DNA from: RGIG3102 sp964525015
GTDB taxonomy: Bacteria; Bacillota; Clostridia; Oscillospirales; Ruminococcaceae
Assembly: GCA_964525015.1 (NCBI GenBank)
Contig: CAZGFY010000009.1
Location: forward strand, 1 to 63,306
Direction: 5' to 3'
Length of the DNA stretch: 63,306 bases
Position 1 is the stretch's first letter, and every line of letters begins with the position of its first letter. Of this stretch, positions 27,061 through 35,317 are shown in pieces. Under the pieces are notes generated by a model. The model did not search any database and was not told the DNA's origin. It saw only the letters and a program-made list of their open reading frames with translations. Both the position numbers and the translations under genes were made by a program.

Positions 27061-27540
27061 GTGAATAATGAAATTTTACTTACACAATCAGAGCATGATA
27101 ATTTAGTTAAGGAATTAGAATATTTAAAAACAGATAAACGCCATGAACTAGCTGAAAAAATCAAAGTTGCTCGTGGGTTTGGAGATTTATCAGAAAACAG
27201 CGAATACGATGAAGCTAAAAATGAACAAGGACTTGTTGAACAAAGAATTAACGAACTTGATTCTATCCTAAAAAAAGCTAAAATAGTTAACAAAGATAAT
27301 ATTTCAAAAAACATTGTTGGTGTTGGCGTTAGCGTAGTGGTAGTTGATGGTGATGGAGATGAAGATACTTATAGTATCGTTGGTGCAACAGGGTTCGACC
27401 CACTTAGTGGAAAAATCAGTGAAGATTCTCCAATTGGTTCTGCTTTAAAAGGACATAAAGTTGGCGATACTGTATCGATTTCACTTCCAACAGGTGCATC
27501 ATTTAATCTAACAATTAAACAAATTATGATAAACGACTAA
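27061..27540 (+). CDS. greA: Transcription elongation factor GreA
   Basis: This 159-residue protein enters the secondary channel of stalled RNA polymerase and stimulates transcript cleavage. The N-terminal coiled coil (about 5-75) has the acidic tip GDLSENSEYDEAKNEQ, and the C-terminal FKBP-like domain contains GATGFDPLSGKISEDSPIG. The start is GTG, eight bases after AAGGAGAT; family alignment supports it. lysS follows after a terminator, the common greA-lysS pairing of Firmicutes. Confidence 0.97.
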   Translation: MNNEILLTQSEHDNLVKELEYLKTDKRHELAEKIKVARGFGDLSENSEYDEAKNEQGLVEQRINELDSILKKAKIVNKDNISKNIVGVGVSVVVVDGDGDEDTYSIVGATGFDPLSGKISEDSPIGSALKGHKVGDTVSISLPTGASFNLTIKQIMIND

Positions 27541-27571
27541 AAAAGAGCTTTTTATAAGCTCTTTTTTATTT
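27539..27571 (+). terminator. Terminator of greA
   Basis: AAAAAAGAGCTT/AAGCTCTTTTTT stem directly after the stop codon. Confidence 0.88.
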
Positions 27572-27581
27572 CTTATTTTGC

Positions 27582-27610
27582 TTGAATAAATCTAGCTTTT
27601 ATGATAAAAT
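27582..27610 (+). promoter_or_regulatory. Promoter of lysS
   Basis: TTGAAT (27582-27587), 17 bp, TAAAAT (27605-27610). No T-box is present in the short leader. Confidence 0.55.
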
Positions 27611-27647
27611 ATTATATCGAATTAAAATAAAAAAGGAGTCTTAAATT

Positions 27648-29159
27648 ATGGAAAACAATATAAACCTTTCCACACAAGAACAAGAAGAAAACCTGAGTGA
27701 ACTTTTACAGGTGCGCAGAAATAAATTAAAGAGTTTGCAAGAAGCTGGGAAGGATCCATTTCATAAGACAGGATTTCCAGTTAATGCTTATGCCGGCGAA
27801 GAAGTAGCAAATTTTAATGAAGAAAGCGAAGAAGTTAGAACAGTTAATCTTGCAGGCAGAATTATGTCTAAAAGAGATATGGGCAAAGCTTCATTTTTCG
27901 ATTTAAGAGATGCATCTGGAAAAATTCAGCTATATATTAGAATTGATGCGCTAGGTCAAGAAGTTTATGATGAAGTGCTAACTTATGATATCGGCGATAT
28001 TATAGGTGTTTCTGGTGATGTTTTCAAAACAAAGCGTGGCGAAATTTCACTAAAAGTAAAATCAATCGAACTACTTTCAAAATCTTTAACTCCACTTCCT
28101 GAAAAATGGCACGGGTTAACAGATACAGAACTAAGATATCGTCAACGCTATGTTGATTTAATTGTAAATCCTGATGTTAAAGATACATTTGTAAAAAGAA
28201 GTAAAATTACAAAAGAGATTAGAAATTTCTTAGATAATCTCGGTTTTTTAGAAGTTGAAACACCAGTACTTCAAACAGTTCCAGGTGGTGCAACTGCAAG
28301 ACCATTTGACACTCATCATAACGCGCTTGATATCCCTATGCATTTAAGAATCTCACTTGAATTATACCTAAAAAGATTAATTGTTGGTGGATTTGATAAA
28401 GTTTATGAATTAAGCAGAGTTTTTAGAAATGAAGGTATTTCAACAAGACATAATCCAGAATTTACTATGATGGAATTATACTGGGCATACCACGATTATG
28501 AAGATATTATGAATTTAACTGAAAGCCTAATTCGCCACGTGGCAACTAAGGTTTTAGGCGAAAATGTAAATCCTGTTTTAGATGGCGTTGAATATGATGT
28601 TCACTCACCATTTAAAAGAATTTCAATGAAAGATGCCGTTAAAGAAGTTTGTGGTATTGATTTTGATAGCATAACATCTGATGAAATGGCAAGAGAAATT
28701 GCAAAAGAGAAAAAATTAAATTTCCCTGCACACTTTAAAAAGGGCGAAATACTAAATCTATTCTTTGAAGAATTTGTTGAAGCTACTTTAATCCAGCCAA
28801 CATTCTTAACTCATCACCCTGTTGAAATTTCACCTCTATCTAAAAAGAGCCTTGCAGACCCTGATTACACAGATAGATTTGAATTATTTATCGGTGGAAG
28901 AGAGTATGCTAATGCATTTAGCGAACTGAACGACCCTATTGACCAAAGAGAAAGATTTGAATACCAAGAATATCTAAGAAGCCTTGGTGATGATGAAGCA
29001 AACAAGGTTGATGAAGATTTCTTAAATGCTCTAAGCTATGGTATGCCTCCAACTGGTGGTATTGGTATTGGTATTGATAGATTAGTTATGCTACTAACTG
29101 GTTCTGTTTCAATCCGTGACGTTGTTTTATTCCCTACGATGAAACCTATTGCAGAATAA
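27648..29159 (+). CDS. lysS: Lysine--tRNA ligase (class II)
   Basis: This 503-residue class II synthetase charges tRNA-Lys. It has the N-terminal OB-fold anticodon-binding domain (about 65-165), motif 1 near RSKITKEIRNFLDNLGFLEV, motif 2 FRNEGISTRHNPEFTMMELY (about 260) and motif 3 GIGIGIDRLVMLLT (about 475). Length is typical. It lies between greA and ruvX on the same strand. The stop codon lies inside a hairpin (GCAGAATAAA/TTTATTCTGC, 29151-29177). Confidence 0.98.
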   Translation: MENNINLSTQEQEENLSELLQVRRNKLKSLQEAGKDPFHKTGFPVNAYAGEEVANFNEESEEVRTVNLAGRIMSKRDMGKASFFDLRDASGKIQLYIRIDALGQEVYDEVLTYDIGDIIGVSGDVFKTKRGEISLKVKSIELLSKSLTPLPEKWHGLTDTELRYRQRYVDLIVNPDVKDTFVKRSKITKEIRNFLDNLGFLEVETPVLQTVPGGATARPFDTHHNALDIPMHLRISLELYLKRLIVGGFDKVYELSRVFRNEGISTRHNPEFTMMELYWAYHDYEDIMNLTESLIRHVATKVLGENVNPVLDGVEYDVHSPFKRISMKDAVKEVCGIDFDSITSDEMAREIAKEKKLNFPAHFKKGEILNLFFEEFVEATLIQPTFLTHHPVEISPLSKKSLADPDYTDRFELFIGGREYANAFSELNDPIDQRERFEYQEYLRSLGDDEANKVDEDFLNALSYGMPPTGGIGIGIDRLVMLLTGSVSIRDVVLFPTMKPIAE

Positions 29160-29177
29160 ATTTTCAATTTATTCTGC
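29151..29177 (+). terminator. Hairpin over the lysS stop codon
   Basis: A 10-bp stem GCAGAATAAA/TTTATTCTGC with a 7-nt loop covers the TAA. No real U run follows, so termination here is doubtful; it may protect the 3' end. Confidence 0.45.
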
Positions 29178-29197
29178 AACTGAATGTTTTATATTTA
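29155..29197 (+). repeat. Direct repeat, first copy
   Basis: About 43 bp beginning AATAAATTTTCAATTTATTC and continuing TGCAACT, then TTTTATATTT. It is repeated with a few changes at 29277-29319. The first copy includes the lysS stop codon and the left arm of the structured element at 29183. Confidence 0.75.
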
Positions 29198-29257
29198 AAG
29201 CAAAAATCATAGCTTTAAGTTTACTATGCATTGCATAGTAAACACATATAAAACATT
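29183..29257 (+). ncRNA. Three-way-junction element, candidate structured RNA
   Basis: Three stems fit together with almost no unpaired bases. P1 is AATGTTTTATAT (29183-29194) with ATATAAAACATT (29246-29257); P2 is TTAAAGC (29195-29201) with GCTTTAA (29212-29218); P3 is GTTTACTATGCA (29219-29230) with TGCATAGTAAAC (29232-29243). Only AC separates P3 from P1. It sits between lysS and ruvX. It could be a regulatory or small RNA or a MITE-like DNA element. I know no named family with this form. Confidence 0.5.
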
Positions 29258-29276
29258 ATTATGAATTTTATTGTTA

Positions 29277-29319
29277 AATAAATTTTCAATTTATTCTGCA
29301 ACTAAATATTTTATATTTT
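29277..29319 (+). repeat. Direct repeat, second copy
   Basis: Near copy of 29155-29197, beginning AATAAATTTTCAATTTATTC. The pair flanks the three-way-junction element. The second copy lies just before the ruvX ribosome binding site. Confidence 0.75.
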
Positions 29320-29344
29320 AAAAAAATACAAGGAAAATCAAATT

Positions 29345-29770
29345 ATGAAGATAATGGCTGTTGACTATGGCGAAAGCCGAACTGGGATTGCTATAAGCGA
29401 TATTACTGAATTTTTAGCTTCCCCTGTTGAAGTTATAAAAGAGAAAAACACAAAAAAAGCTATCGAAAAAATAGCTTTAAAAGCAAAAGAATTAAACGCT
29501 GAAATGGTTGTTATAGGTTTGCCTCGTAATATGGACGGAAGCTATGGCGAAAGGGCTCAAAAATGCCTTTCTGTAAAGGAAGAATTAGCTGAAATGCTAG
29601 ATATCCCAGTTGAGTCTTGGGACGAGCGAAGCAGTACTAAATCGGCTTTAAACATCCTAACTGATACAAACACTTTTGGAAAAAAAAGAAAAGCAGTGCT
29701 TGATGCCGTTGCTGCAACAGTTATCCTTGAGAGCTATTTACAATATAGAAAAAATAATAAAAATAATTAA
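29345..29770 (+). CDS. ruvX: Putative pre-16S rRNA nuclease/Holliday junction resolvase YqgF
   Basis: This 141-residue RNase-H-fold nuclease of the YqgF/RuvX family has catalytic acidic residues in MAVDYGESRTGIAISD at the N-terminus, in VIGLPRNMDGSYGERAQK (about 55-72) and in WDERSSTKSA near residue 100, with the C-terminal KKAVLDAVAATVILE type end. YqgF is known for pre-16S rRNA 5'-end maturation. Its common neighbours alaS and ireB are not adjacent here; ireB is at 38.6 kb. The ATG follows AAGGAAAA. Confidence 0.95.
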   Translation: MKIMAVDYGESRTGIAISDITEFLASPVEVIKEKNTKKAIEKIALKAKELNAEMVVIGLPRNMDGSYGERAQKCLSVKEELAEMLDIPVESWDERSSTKSALNILTDTNTFGKKRKAVLDAVAATVILESYLQYRKNNKNN

Positions 29771-29779
29771 ATAACCTAA

Positions 29780-29816
29780 AAAAACAGTGAAAAACTAAAA
29801 TATTTTCACTGTTTTT
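29780..29816 (+). terminator. Terminator of ruvX, probably bidirectional
   Basis: AAAACAGTGAAAA/TTTTCACTGTTTT stem with flanking A and T runs, between the convergent ruvX and spoIIE genes. Confidence 0.88.
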
Positions 29817-29826
29817 ATTTTTTTAA

Positions 29827-32037
29827 TTAATTCATTTTAACTAGTTTTAAAGCTGCAACTGTTTTATCATCCTTAGAAGATGTTTTCATTATACTATTAA
29901 CAATGTTCTCACAGCTAAAATCATACATTGCCCTTATATTATTTTCTATTCTAGCCCCATCGCTCACTAATACAACAATATCATTTTCTTTTAATTGAAT
30001 TTCATATTGGGCTGGCTTTGTATCCTTTAAAATTCCAAGAGGCAGGCTATCTTTATAAAGTCTATCTATTCCTTTTGAATTCAGCACAACACTTTCACTC
30101 GCTCCAGCCTTTGTTAAAACTGCTTTACCCGTGTATTTATCAACTGATAAAATATCAATTGATGCCCCTATTTCACCATTGGATTTCAAATTAAGCGCTA
30201 AATTAACAATTTCTATAACTTTAAAAACATCTATTCCTGCTTTTAAAAGACTTTTCGTCATCGCAACAACTGTTTTGCTTTCTTTTGCTGCAAATACTCC
30301 CGTGCCCATTCCATCACTTAATAAAAGATACCTATTGCTACTATCTTCAAAACTCACACATTCATCACCGCATATGTTTTCAAGAGCTTTACTATCATAA
30401 AATATTTCAAAATCATAATTTCTTAGCGATAAAAAGGTGTAAACAGTTTCATTTCCTTGCTTTTCACTTGTGGGATTTTCAAATTTTTTATTAAATAACA
30501 ATTCGAGTTTAGATTTAATTTTATAGATAGTTTTACTATCAAGAACTTCTAGCGAGGTTAAAGTAAAGCTGTCTGGATTTCTATTTGCTAGGCAAAAATT
30601 AGATTTAATATTCAATAAACTTAAATACTTATCCATTTCAAAGGTTATTCTGGCGTTATAATCATATCCTTTTCTGCTTTGAATTTCTATATCTGATATT
30701 GTGTGTGAAATAGCTAAAAAGGCTGTTTGCAGTAAGGTTTGATTACTTTTTTGAGATTGCTTTATATATCTTTTAGTTAAAATAAGTCTTTGATTTTCTT
30801 CAAAGCTTTTTTTTATCTCTTGATTCTTAATGCATAATGATCTAAACCAATCGCTAAACTCTGCCTCGTTTTTTGTACTTAGATTACAAGAATATTTTGT
30901 GAATTCATCCTGTGTTTGGCTGAATTTTTGTACCCAGCAATACATATTACTACTGCATTTTTTGCAAACTTCATTTATTACAATATCTTCTAAAGGAATC
31001 TCTTTTAAATTTTTTTCATTTAATTTTGTTATATCTATAATAGTATGCCCTAAAAAACTCAAAGATTTTTGTAGTTTTTTAAGATTACTTGTTAGTTTAT
31101 AATAATCTTTTTGATTTTTTTCTCTAGCCACGTCTATTTCTAAAACTTCCATTTTAATATATTTCTTCATAAAAAAATGAATTAGCAATGCCGTTTCAGT
31201 GATAAAAATAAGGGTTAAGCTACCAAAAATCGGAATCAAGATAATATTTATTGCAATCGCTACAAGGCTACCTAAAACATATATTAACCACCATTTCTTT
31301 TTTAAAGCTAAACTAGATATAAAGTAAACAGCTATAATTGCAAGAAAATATAGATAGAAATCACCCCTTAAAGTGAGTAAAACAGATGATGATAACAGGC
31401 TAATAAAACTCACATCGAATTTTTGATATCCCGCAAAATATAAAGAAACTGCTAACAATACCGAAACATCCAAATATATGTAGTTTGAAAAAAAGGAGGA
31501 AAATGCAATTGCAAAAATCACAAGTGCTATAAAATTATTAATATAATCTTCAATAGATAATATAGCTTTTGAATTTTTTATATTAATAAACCCAGCCTTA
31601 ATATTAAATGGAAGTACTATAATCATTATACATTCTATTAAAAATAATATTTGATATGAAAAATTAAAAGCCGAAGATAATATAATAGATTTTAAAATAA
31701 CAAAAATTGAACCAGCAAATATCGTGCTTAATTTTTTATTAGTAAACCAAGTATAGCTTATAGCATATATTCCAGTTGCCATAAAGTAAGCTAAATAATA
31801 GCCATTTGATAAACTCATTATCCCAAAAGAGATAAAGGAAGCAATAGAATATATTAAAACAATTTCAAGTTTTGAAAAGCAAAGCAATAGAACTAAACTG
31901 AGCCCTGATAAGTTTAAAACCTCATATCCCGAAAACGGAGTTATTATTCCAAATAAAAGCACCCCTATGTAAATACTTGCATCCTTTACATCAATTTTAT
32001 TTAACCTTCTAATAATATTTTTTTTAATTTTAAGCAT
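29827..32037 (-). CDS. spoIIE: Stage II sporulation protein E
   Basis: This 736-residue protein has the SpoIIE layout: about ten membrane segments in the first 290 residues, a central regulatory region of about 250 residues, and a C-terminal PP2C-type phosphatase domain with LLLSDGMGTGVFAAKESK (about 570), GEIGASIDILSVD and VVLVSDGARIENN. SpoIIE dephosphorylates SpoIIAA to activate sigma-F in the forespore and acts at the polar septum. Length is a little under the B. subtilis protein (about 827). The central part carries a Cys-rich stretch (VCKKCSSNMYCW). The ATG follows GAAAGGA. Its promoter has an unusual 21-bp spacer. Confidence 0.96.
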   Translation of the reverse strand: MLKIKKNIIRRLNKIDVKDASIYIGVLLFGIITPFSGYEVLNLSGLSLVLLLCFSKLEIVLIYSIASFISFGIMSLSNGYYLAYFMATGIYAISYTWFTNKKLSTIFAGSIFVILKSIILSSAFNFSYQILFLIECIMIIVLPFNIKAGFINIKNSKAILSIEDYINNFIALVIFAIAFSSFFSNYIYLDVSVLLAVSLYFAGYQKFDVSFISLLSSSVLLTLRGDFYLYFLAIIAVYFISSLALKKKWWLIYVLGSLVAIAINIILIPIFGSLTLIFITETALLIHFFMKKYIKMEVLEIDVAREKNQKDYYKLTSNLKKLQKSLSFLGHTIIDITKLNEKNLKEIPLEDIVINEVCKKCSSNMYCWVQKFSQTQDEFTKYSCNLSTKNEAEFSDWFRSLCIKNQEIKKSFEENQRLILTKRYIKQSQKSNQTLLQTAFLAISHTISDIEIQSRKGYDYNARITFEMDKYLSLLNIKSNFCLANRNPDSFTLTSLEVLDSKTIYKIKSKLELLFNKKFENPTSEKQGNETVYTFLSLRNYDFEIFYDSKALENICGDECVSFEDSSNRYLLLSDGMGTGVFAAKESKTVVAMTKSLLKAGIDVFKVIEIVNLALNLKSNGEIGASIDILSVDKYTGKAVLTKAGASESVVLNSKGIDRLYKDSLPLGILKDTKPAQYEIQLKENDIVVLVSDGARIENNIRAMYDFSCENIVNSIMKTSSKDDKTVAALKLVKMN

Positions 32038-32068
32038 AATTTTATTATTCCTTTCATATACTAATAAA

Positions 32069-32101
32069 ATTATAGCTTTGTTTTTTTGCAGTTTTTATCA
32101 A
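32069..32101 (-). promoter_or_regulatory. Promoter of spoIIE with 21-bp spacer
   Basis: Minus strand TTGATA (32101-32096), 21 bp, TATAAT (32074-32069). The B. subtilis spoIIE promoter also has sigma-A-like boxes 21 bp apart and depends on Spo0A. I found no strong 0A box beside it here. Confidence 0.55.
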
Positions 32102-32189
32102 AATTTATTTTTCTATATTTTACGATATTTTTATATAAAAAATTAATATACTCATTTTTAAAAAATAAAATTTATAATCATCACTACAA

Positions 32190-32229
32190 AAGCAAAACTA
32201 CGACTATCAAAATGATAGTCGTAGTTTTA
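32190..32229 (-). terminator. Terminator of gltX
   Basis: AAAACTACGACTATCA/TGATAGTCGTAGTTTT, a 16-bp stem with a 3-nt loop, directly after gltX on the minus strand. Confidence 0.85.
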
Positions 32230-32233
32230 TTTT

Positions 32234-33682
32234 CTATAATTTTTCTATTGCTAGTTTTATTCTTTCAAGAGTTTTTTCTTTACCTAGTACAACTGCAAGT
32301 TCAATTCCACCACCTGGAGTGAATTGTTTTCCTGAAACTGCAACCCTTAGTGGGAACATAACAACGCCGTTTTTAACTTCTAGTTCTTTTATAACTTCAA
32401 AAACCTTATCATGAATAGCATCTATTGTCCACTCATTTAAACTTTCAATTTTTTCTAGTATTTTTTCTAGTGAAAGGCGAGAAGATTCAAGGGTTGTTTT
32501 CATTTTTTTATTAACAAATAGCTCTGTATCATATTCTGGCATTTCATCAATGAAATCTACTTGTTCTGAAATATCTCCTAGCACTTCACATCTTTTTTGA
32601 AGAACTTGTGCTAGCACATCAAAATCACATTCACCTTTAACTGTTTTTCTAATATAAGGCATCGCTTTTTCTTTAAACTCTTCTAAAGATAATTCTCTAA
32701 TATATTCTCCATTTAAAAATTTTAATTTATCTGTATCAAAAATAGCTGGAGATTTTGAGATATTCGCTGGATCGAAAACTTCAATTAATTCAGCTAGTGT
32801 GAATTTTTCTTTATCTGATTTTGGGCTCCAACCTAAAAGTGCAATATAATTTAAAATCGCCTCTTTTAAGTATCCCATTTCAACTAAATCTTCATATGAT
32901 GCATCGCCATTTCTTTTTGATAGCTTTTGAGTTGCATCTTTCATAACTGGTGGACAGTGAACATATTTTGGAATTTCCCAGCCATACGCTTTATATAATA
33001 AATTATATTTTGGAGCAGAAGAAAGATACTCAGCCCCTCTTATAACAGGATCGATTTTCATTAAATAATCATCAACAACATTTGCAAAATTATAAGTTGG
33101 CATACCGTCTGCTTTTAATAATATTTGCTCATCTAGGGTAGAATTTTCAACTTCAATTCTTCCATAAACTAAATCATCAAAATAAGTTGTTCCTTCTGTC
33201 GGAATTTTTTGACGGATAACATACGGTGTTCCATTTTTTAAATTTTCTTCAATTTCTTCTTTAGAAATATGTTTACAATGCCCATCATACCCTGGCATTT
33301 GCCCTGAAAGCTGTTTTAATTTTGCACTTTCTTCAAGGCGCTCTTTTGTACAAAAACAATAGTACGCATTGCCAGTTTCAACTAATTCTTTAGCTTTTTC
33401 TTTATATATTCCTTTTCTTTCGCTTTGAATGTAAGGGCCATAATCTCCCCCGATATCAGGGCCTTCATCCCATAAAAGATTAGTTTCTTTTAATGTTTTA
33501 TATATAATCTCAATAGCACCCTCAACCTGCCTTGATTGGTCGGTATCCTCTATTCTTAAAAGAAAATCTCCCCCATCTCTTTTAGCTGTAAGATAAGCGT
33601 ATAAAGCCGTTCTTAAATTACCCACGTGCATATATCCAGTAGGGCTTGGGGCAAATCTTGTTCTAGTTTTGTTATTTGACAT
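32234..33682 (-). CDS. gltX: Glutamate--tRNA ligase
   Basis: This 482-residue class I synthetase shows the HIGH-type motif APSPTGYMHVGNLRTA at the N-terminus, RIEDTDQSR, the zinc-region-like YYCFCTKERLEE (about 107), the KMSKS-type motif KLSKRNGDASYEDLVEMG (about 250), and a helical anticodon-binding domain at the C-terminus ending in GGGIELAVVLGKEKTLERI. Whether it charges only tRNA-Glu or also tRNA-Gln cannot be told. The ATG follows GAAAGGAAAA. Confidence 0.97.
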   Translation of the reverse strand: MSNNKTRTRFAPSPTGYMHVGNLRTALYAYLTAKRDGGDFLLRIEDTDQSRQVEGAIEIIYKTLKETNLLWDEGPDIGGDYGPYIQSERKGIYKEKAKELVETGNAYYCFCTKERLEESAKLKQLSGQMPGYDGHCKHISKEEIEENLKNGTPYVIRQKIPTEGTTYFDDLVYGRIEVENSTLDEQILLKADGMPTYNFANVVDDYLMKIDPVIRGAEYLSSAPKYNLLYKAYGWEIPKYVHCPPVMKDATQKLSKRNGDASYEDLVEMGYLKEAILNYIALLGWSPKSDKEKFTLAELIEVFDPANISKSPAIFDTDKLKFLNGEYIRELSLEEFKEKAMPYIRKTVKGECDFDVLAQVLQKRCEVLGDISEQVDFIDEMPEYDTELFVNKKMKTTLESSRLSLEKILEKIESLNEWTIDAIHDKVFEVIKELEVKNGVVMFPLRVAVSGKQFTPGGGIELAVVLGKEKTLERIKLAIEKL

Positions 33683-33982
33683 AATTTATTTTCCTTTCTT
33701 TTTATGCTATCCTTTAATTATAAAAAAATATCTCTTTTATAACTTTCTGGATTTTACTAGTATAAATTTTATATTTTTATTAATTTTTTGTAATTTTTTT
33801 ACATTTTTCTGTTATTTTCTTCATTTAATTTGACTAAGTCTATTGATTTCACACTCCAATTTCTGTAAACTTGTATAAGCTAAGGCTAAATATTGATTTT
33901 GCAAATTGAAAAAATTAATATTTTACCATAGTCACAATTTATTTAAGAATATAGTATATGAAAGGCAACAGGTATATTTCAA
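33683..33982. other. Divergent intergenic region between gltX and abrB
   Basis: About 300 bp of very AT-rich sequence. It must hold the promoters of both genes, but no pair of boxes is convincing and I see no T-box in front of gltX. A TTGCAA near 33899 could be a -35 for abrB. Confidence 0.35.
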
Positions 33983-34222
33983 ATGAAAGCAACAGGAATT
34001 GTAAGAAAAGTAGACGAAGTTGGACGTTTTGTACTTCCAATCGAAACAAGAAGAATTTTAGGTCTTGAAGAAAAAAGCGAAATTGAAATTTTCGTTGAAA
34101 ACGATACAGTAGTATTAAAAAAATATCATTCAAGCTGTATGTTCTGTCAAAACACTAATGATTTAACAACTCTTCGTGGAAAAAACATCTGCAAAGATTG
34201 CATTAGCGAATTAAGCAATTAA
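33983..34222 (+). CDS. abrB: AbrB-family transition-state regulator with a zinc-ribbon-like tail
   Basis: The N-terminal half of this 79-residue protein is a SpoVT/AbrB DNA-binding domain: MKATGIVRKVDEVGRFVLPI, RRILGLEEKSEIEIFVEND and VVLKKY, close to B. subtilis AbrB. AbrB represses stationary-phase and sporulation genes during growth and is itself repressed by Spo0A. The C-terminal part has two Cys pairs (CMFC and CKDC, about 30 residues apart), a zinc-ribbon-like arrangement that B. subtilis AbrB lacks. The ATG lies in a GAAAGG-rich leader and a strong terminator follows. Confidence 0.94.
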   Translation: MKATGIVRKVDEVGRFVLPIETRRILGLEEKSEIEIFVENDTVVLKKYHSSCMFCQNTNDLTTLRGKNICKDCISELSN

Positions 34223-34227
34223 TTTTT

Positions 34228-34263
34228 ATAGTTATCACACTAAAGTGTGATAACTATTTTTTT
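34228..34263. terminator. Terminator between abrB and rfbB
   Basis: ATAGTTATCACACT/AGTGTGATAACTAT stem followed by a T run on the plus strand. The convergent rfbB gene ends within it. Confidence 0.9.
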
Positions 34264-35317
34264 ATCTATTTTTATACATTTCGTTATAATAATTTTGATA
34301 TTCACCAGAAGTAATATTATCCAGCCATTGTTTGTTTTCTAAATACCAATTAATTGTTCTAACTATTCCCTCTTCAAACATAATTTCAGGCTCCCACCCT
34401 AGATCTCTTTTGATTTTCTCTGGGTCGATGCCGTATCTTCTGTCATGCCCTTTTCTATCCTCAACATATTTAATTAATGTTTCGTTTATTTCAGGACTTA
34501 CTTTATCATTTAAAATTGAAATAATTTTTTTAACTATAAAAACATTAGTTCTCTCATTATGTCCACCAACGTTGTACACTTCACCTAAAACACCTTTATT
34601 TGTAACTAAATCTATCGCTTTACAGTGATCTTCAACATATAGCCAATCGCGAATTTGAAGTCCATCTCCGTAAACTGGTAGATGTTTTTGATTTTGAGCA
34701 TTGTTAATCATTAATGGAATTAATTTTTCAGCAAATTGATATGGTCCATAGTTATTTGAGCATCTTGTTATGTTAACTGGCATTTTATAAGTATCCGCGT
34801 ACGCTTTAACAAATAAATCCGCTGATGCCTTACTTGAAGAATAAGGTGAGTGAGGGTCTAGTGGAGTTTCTTCTGTGAAAAAACCAGTTTCCCCAAGCGA
34901 GCCATAAACTTCGTCAGTTGATACTTGAACAAATTTTGTTCCATCTTTCCAAACATCATTCGTTTCCCAAGATTTTTTAGCACAGTTTAAAAGATTAACA
35001 GTTCCTAAAACATTTGTTTTAACAAAAATTTCAGGGTCGCTAATACTTCTATCAACATGGCTTTCTGCTGCAAAATTAATAACATAATCGAAATTATATT
35101 CTTTAAATAACTGGCTAACTAAAGCCTCATCACAAATATCTCCTTGAATAAATATATGCCTTTTATCGCTTTCAATAGATTTTAAATTTTCTAAATTTCC
35201 AGCGTATGTTAATTTATCTAAATTTACAAGCTGTATATCTTTATGCTTTTTTAGCATATATAAAATATAGTTTGAGCCAATAAATCCAGCTCCACCAGTA
35301 ACTAGGTATTTTTTCAT
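34262..35317 (-). CDS. rfbB: dTDP-glucose 4,6-dehydratase
   Basis: This 351-residue short-chain dehydrogenase/reductase converts dTDP-glucose to dTDP-4-keto-6-deoxyglucose. It has the NAD-binding motif VTGGAGFIGSNYI at the N-terminus, NFAAESHVDRSI (about 85), VSTDEVYGSLG with the catalytic Asp-Glu pair (about 130), the YSSSKASADLF active-site Tyr-Lys (about 158) and NNYGPYQFPEKLIPL-like NNYGPYQFAEKLIPL. Length is typical. The ATG overlaps the rfbD stop by one base (TAATG), so the two are translationally coupled. It is the last gene of the sugar cluster. Confidence 0.97.
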   Translation of the reverse strand: MKKYLVTGGAGFIGSNYILYMLKKHKDIQLVNLDKLTYAGNLENLKSIESDKRHIFIQGDICDEALVSQLFKEYNFDYVINFAAESHVDRSISDPEIFVKTNVLGTVNLLNCAKKSWETNDVWKDGTKFVQVSTDEVYGSLGETGFFTEETPLDPHSPYSSSKASADLFVKAYADTYKMPVNITRCSNNYGPYQFAEKLIPLMINNAQNQKHLPVYGDGLQIRDWLYVEDHCKAIDLVTNKGVLGEVYNVGGHNERTNVFIVKKIISILNDKVSPEINETLIKYVEDRKGHDRRYGIDPEKIKRDLGWEPEIMFEEGIVRTINWYLENKQWLDNITSGEYQNYYNEMYKNR

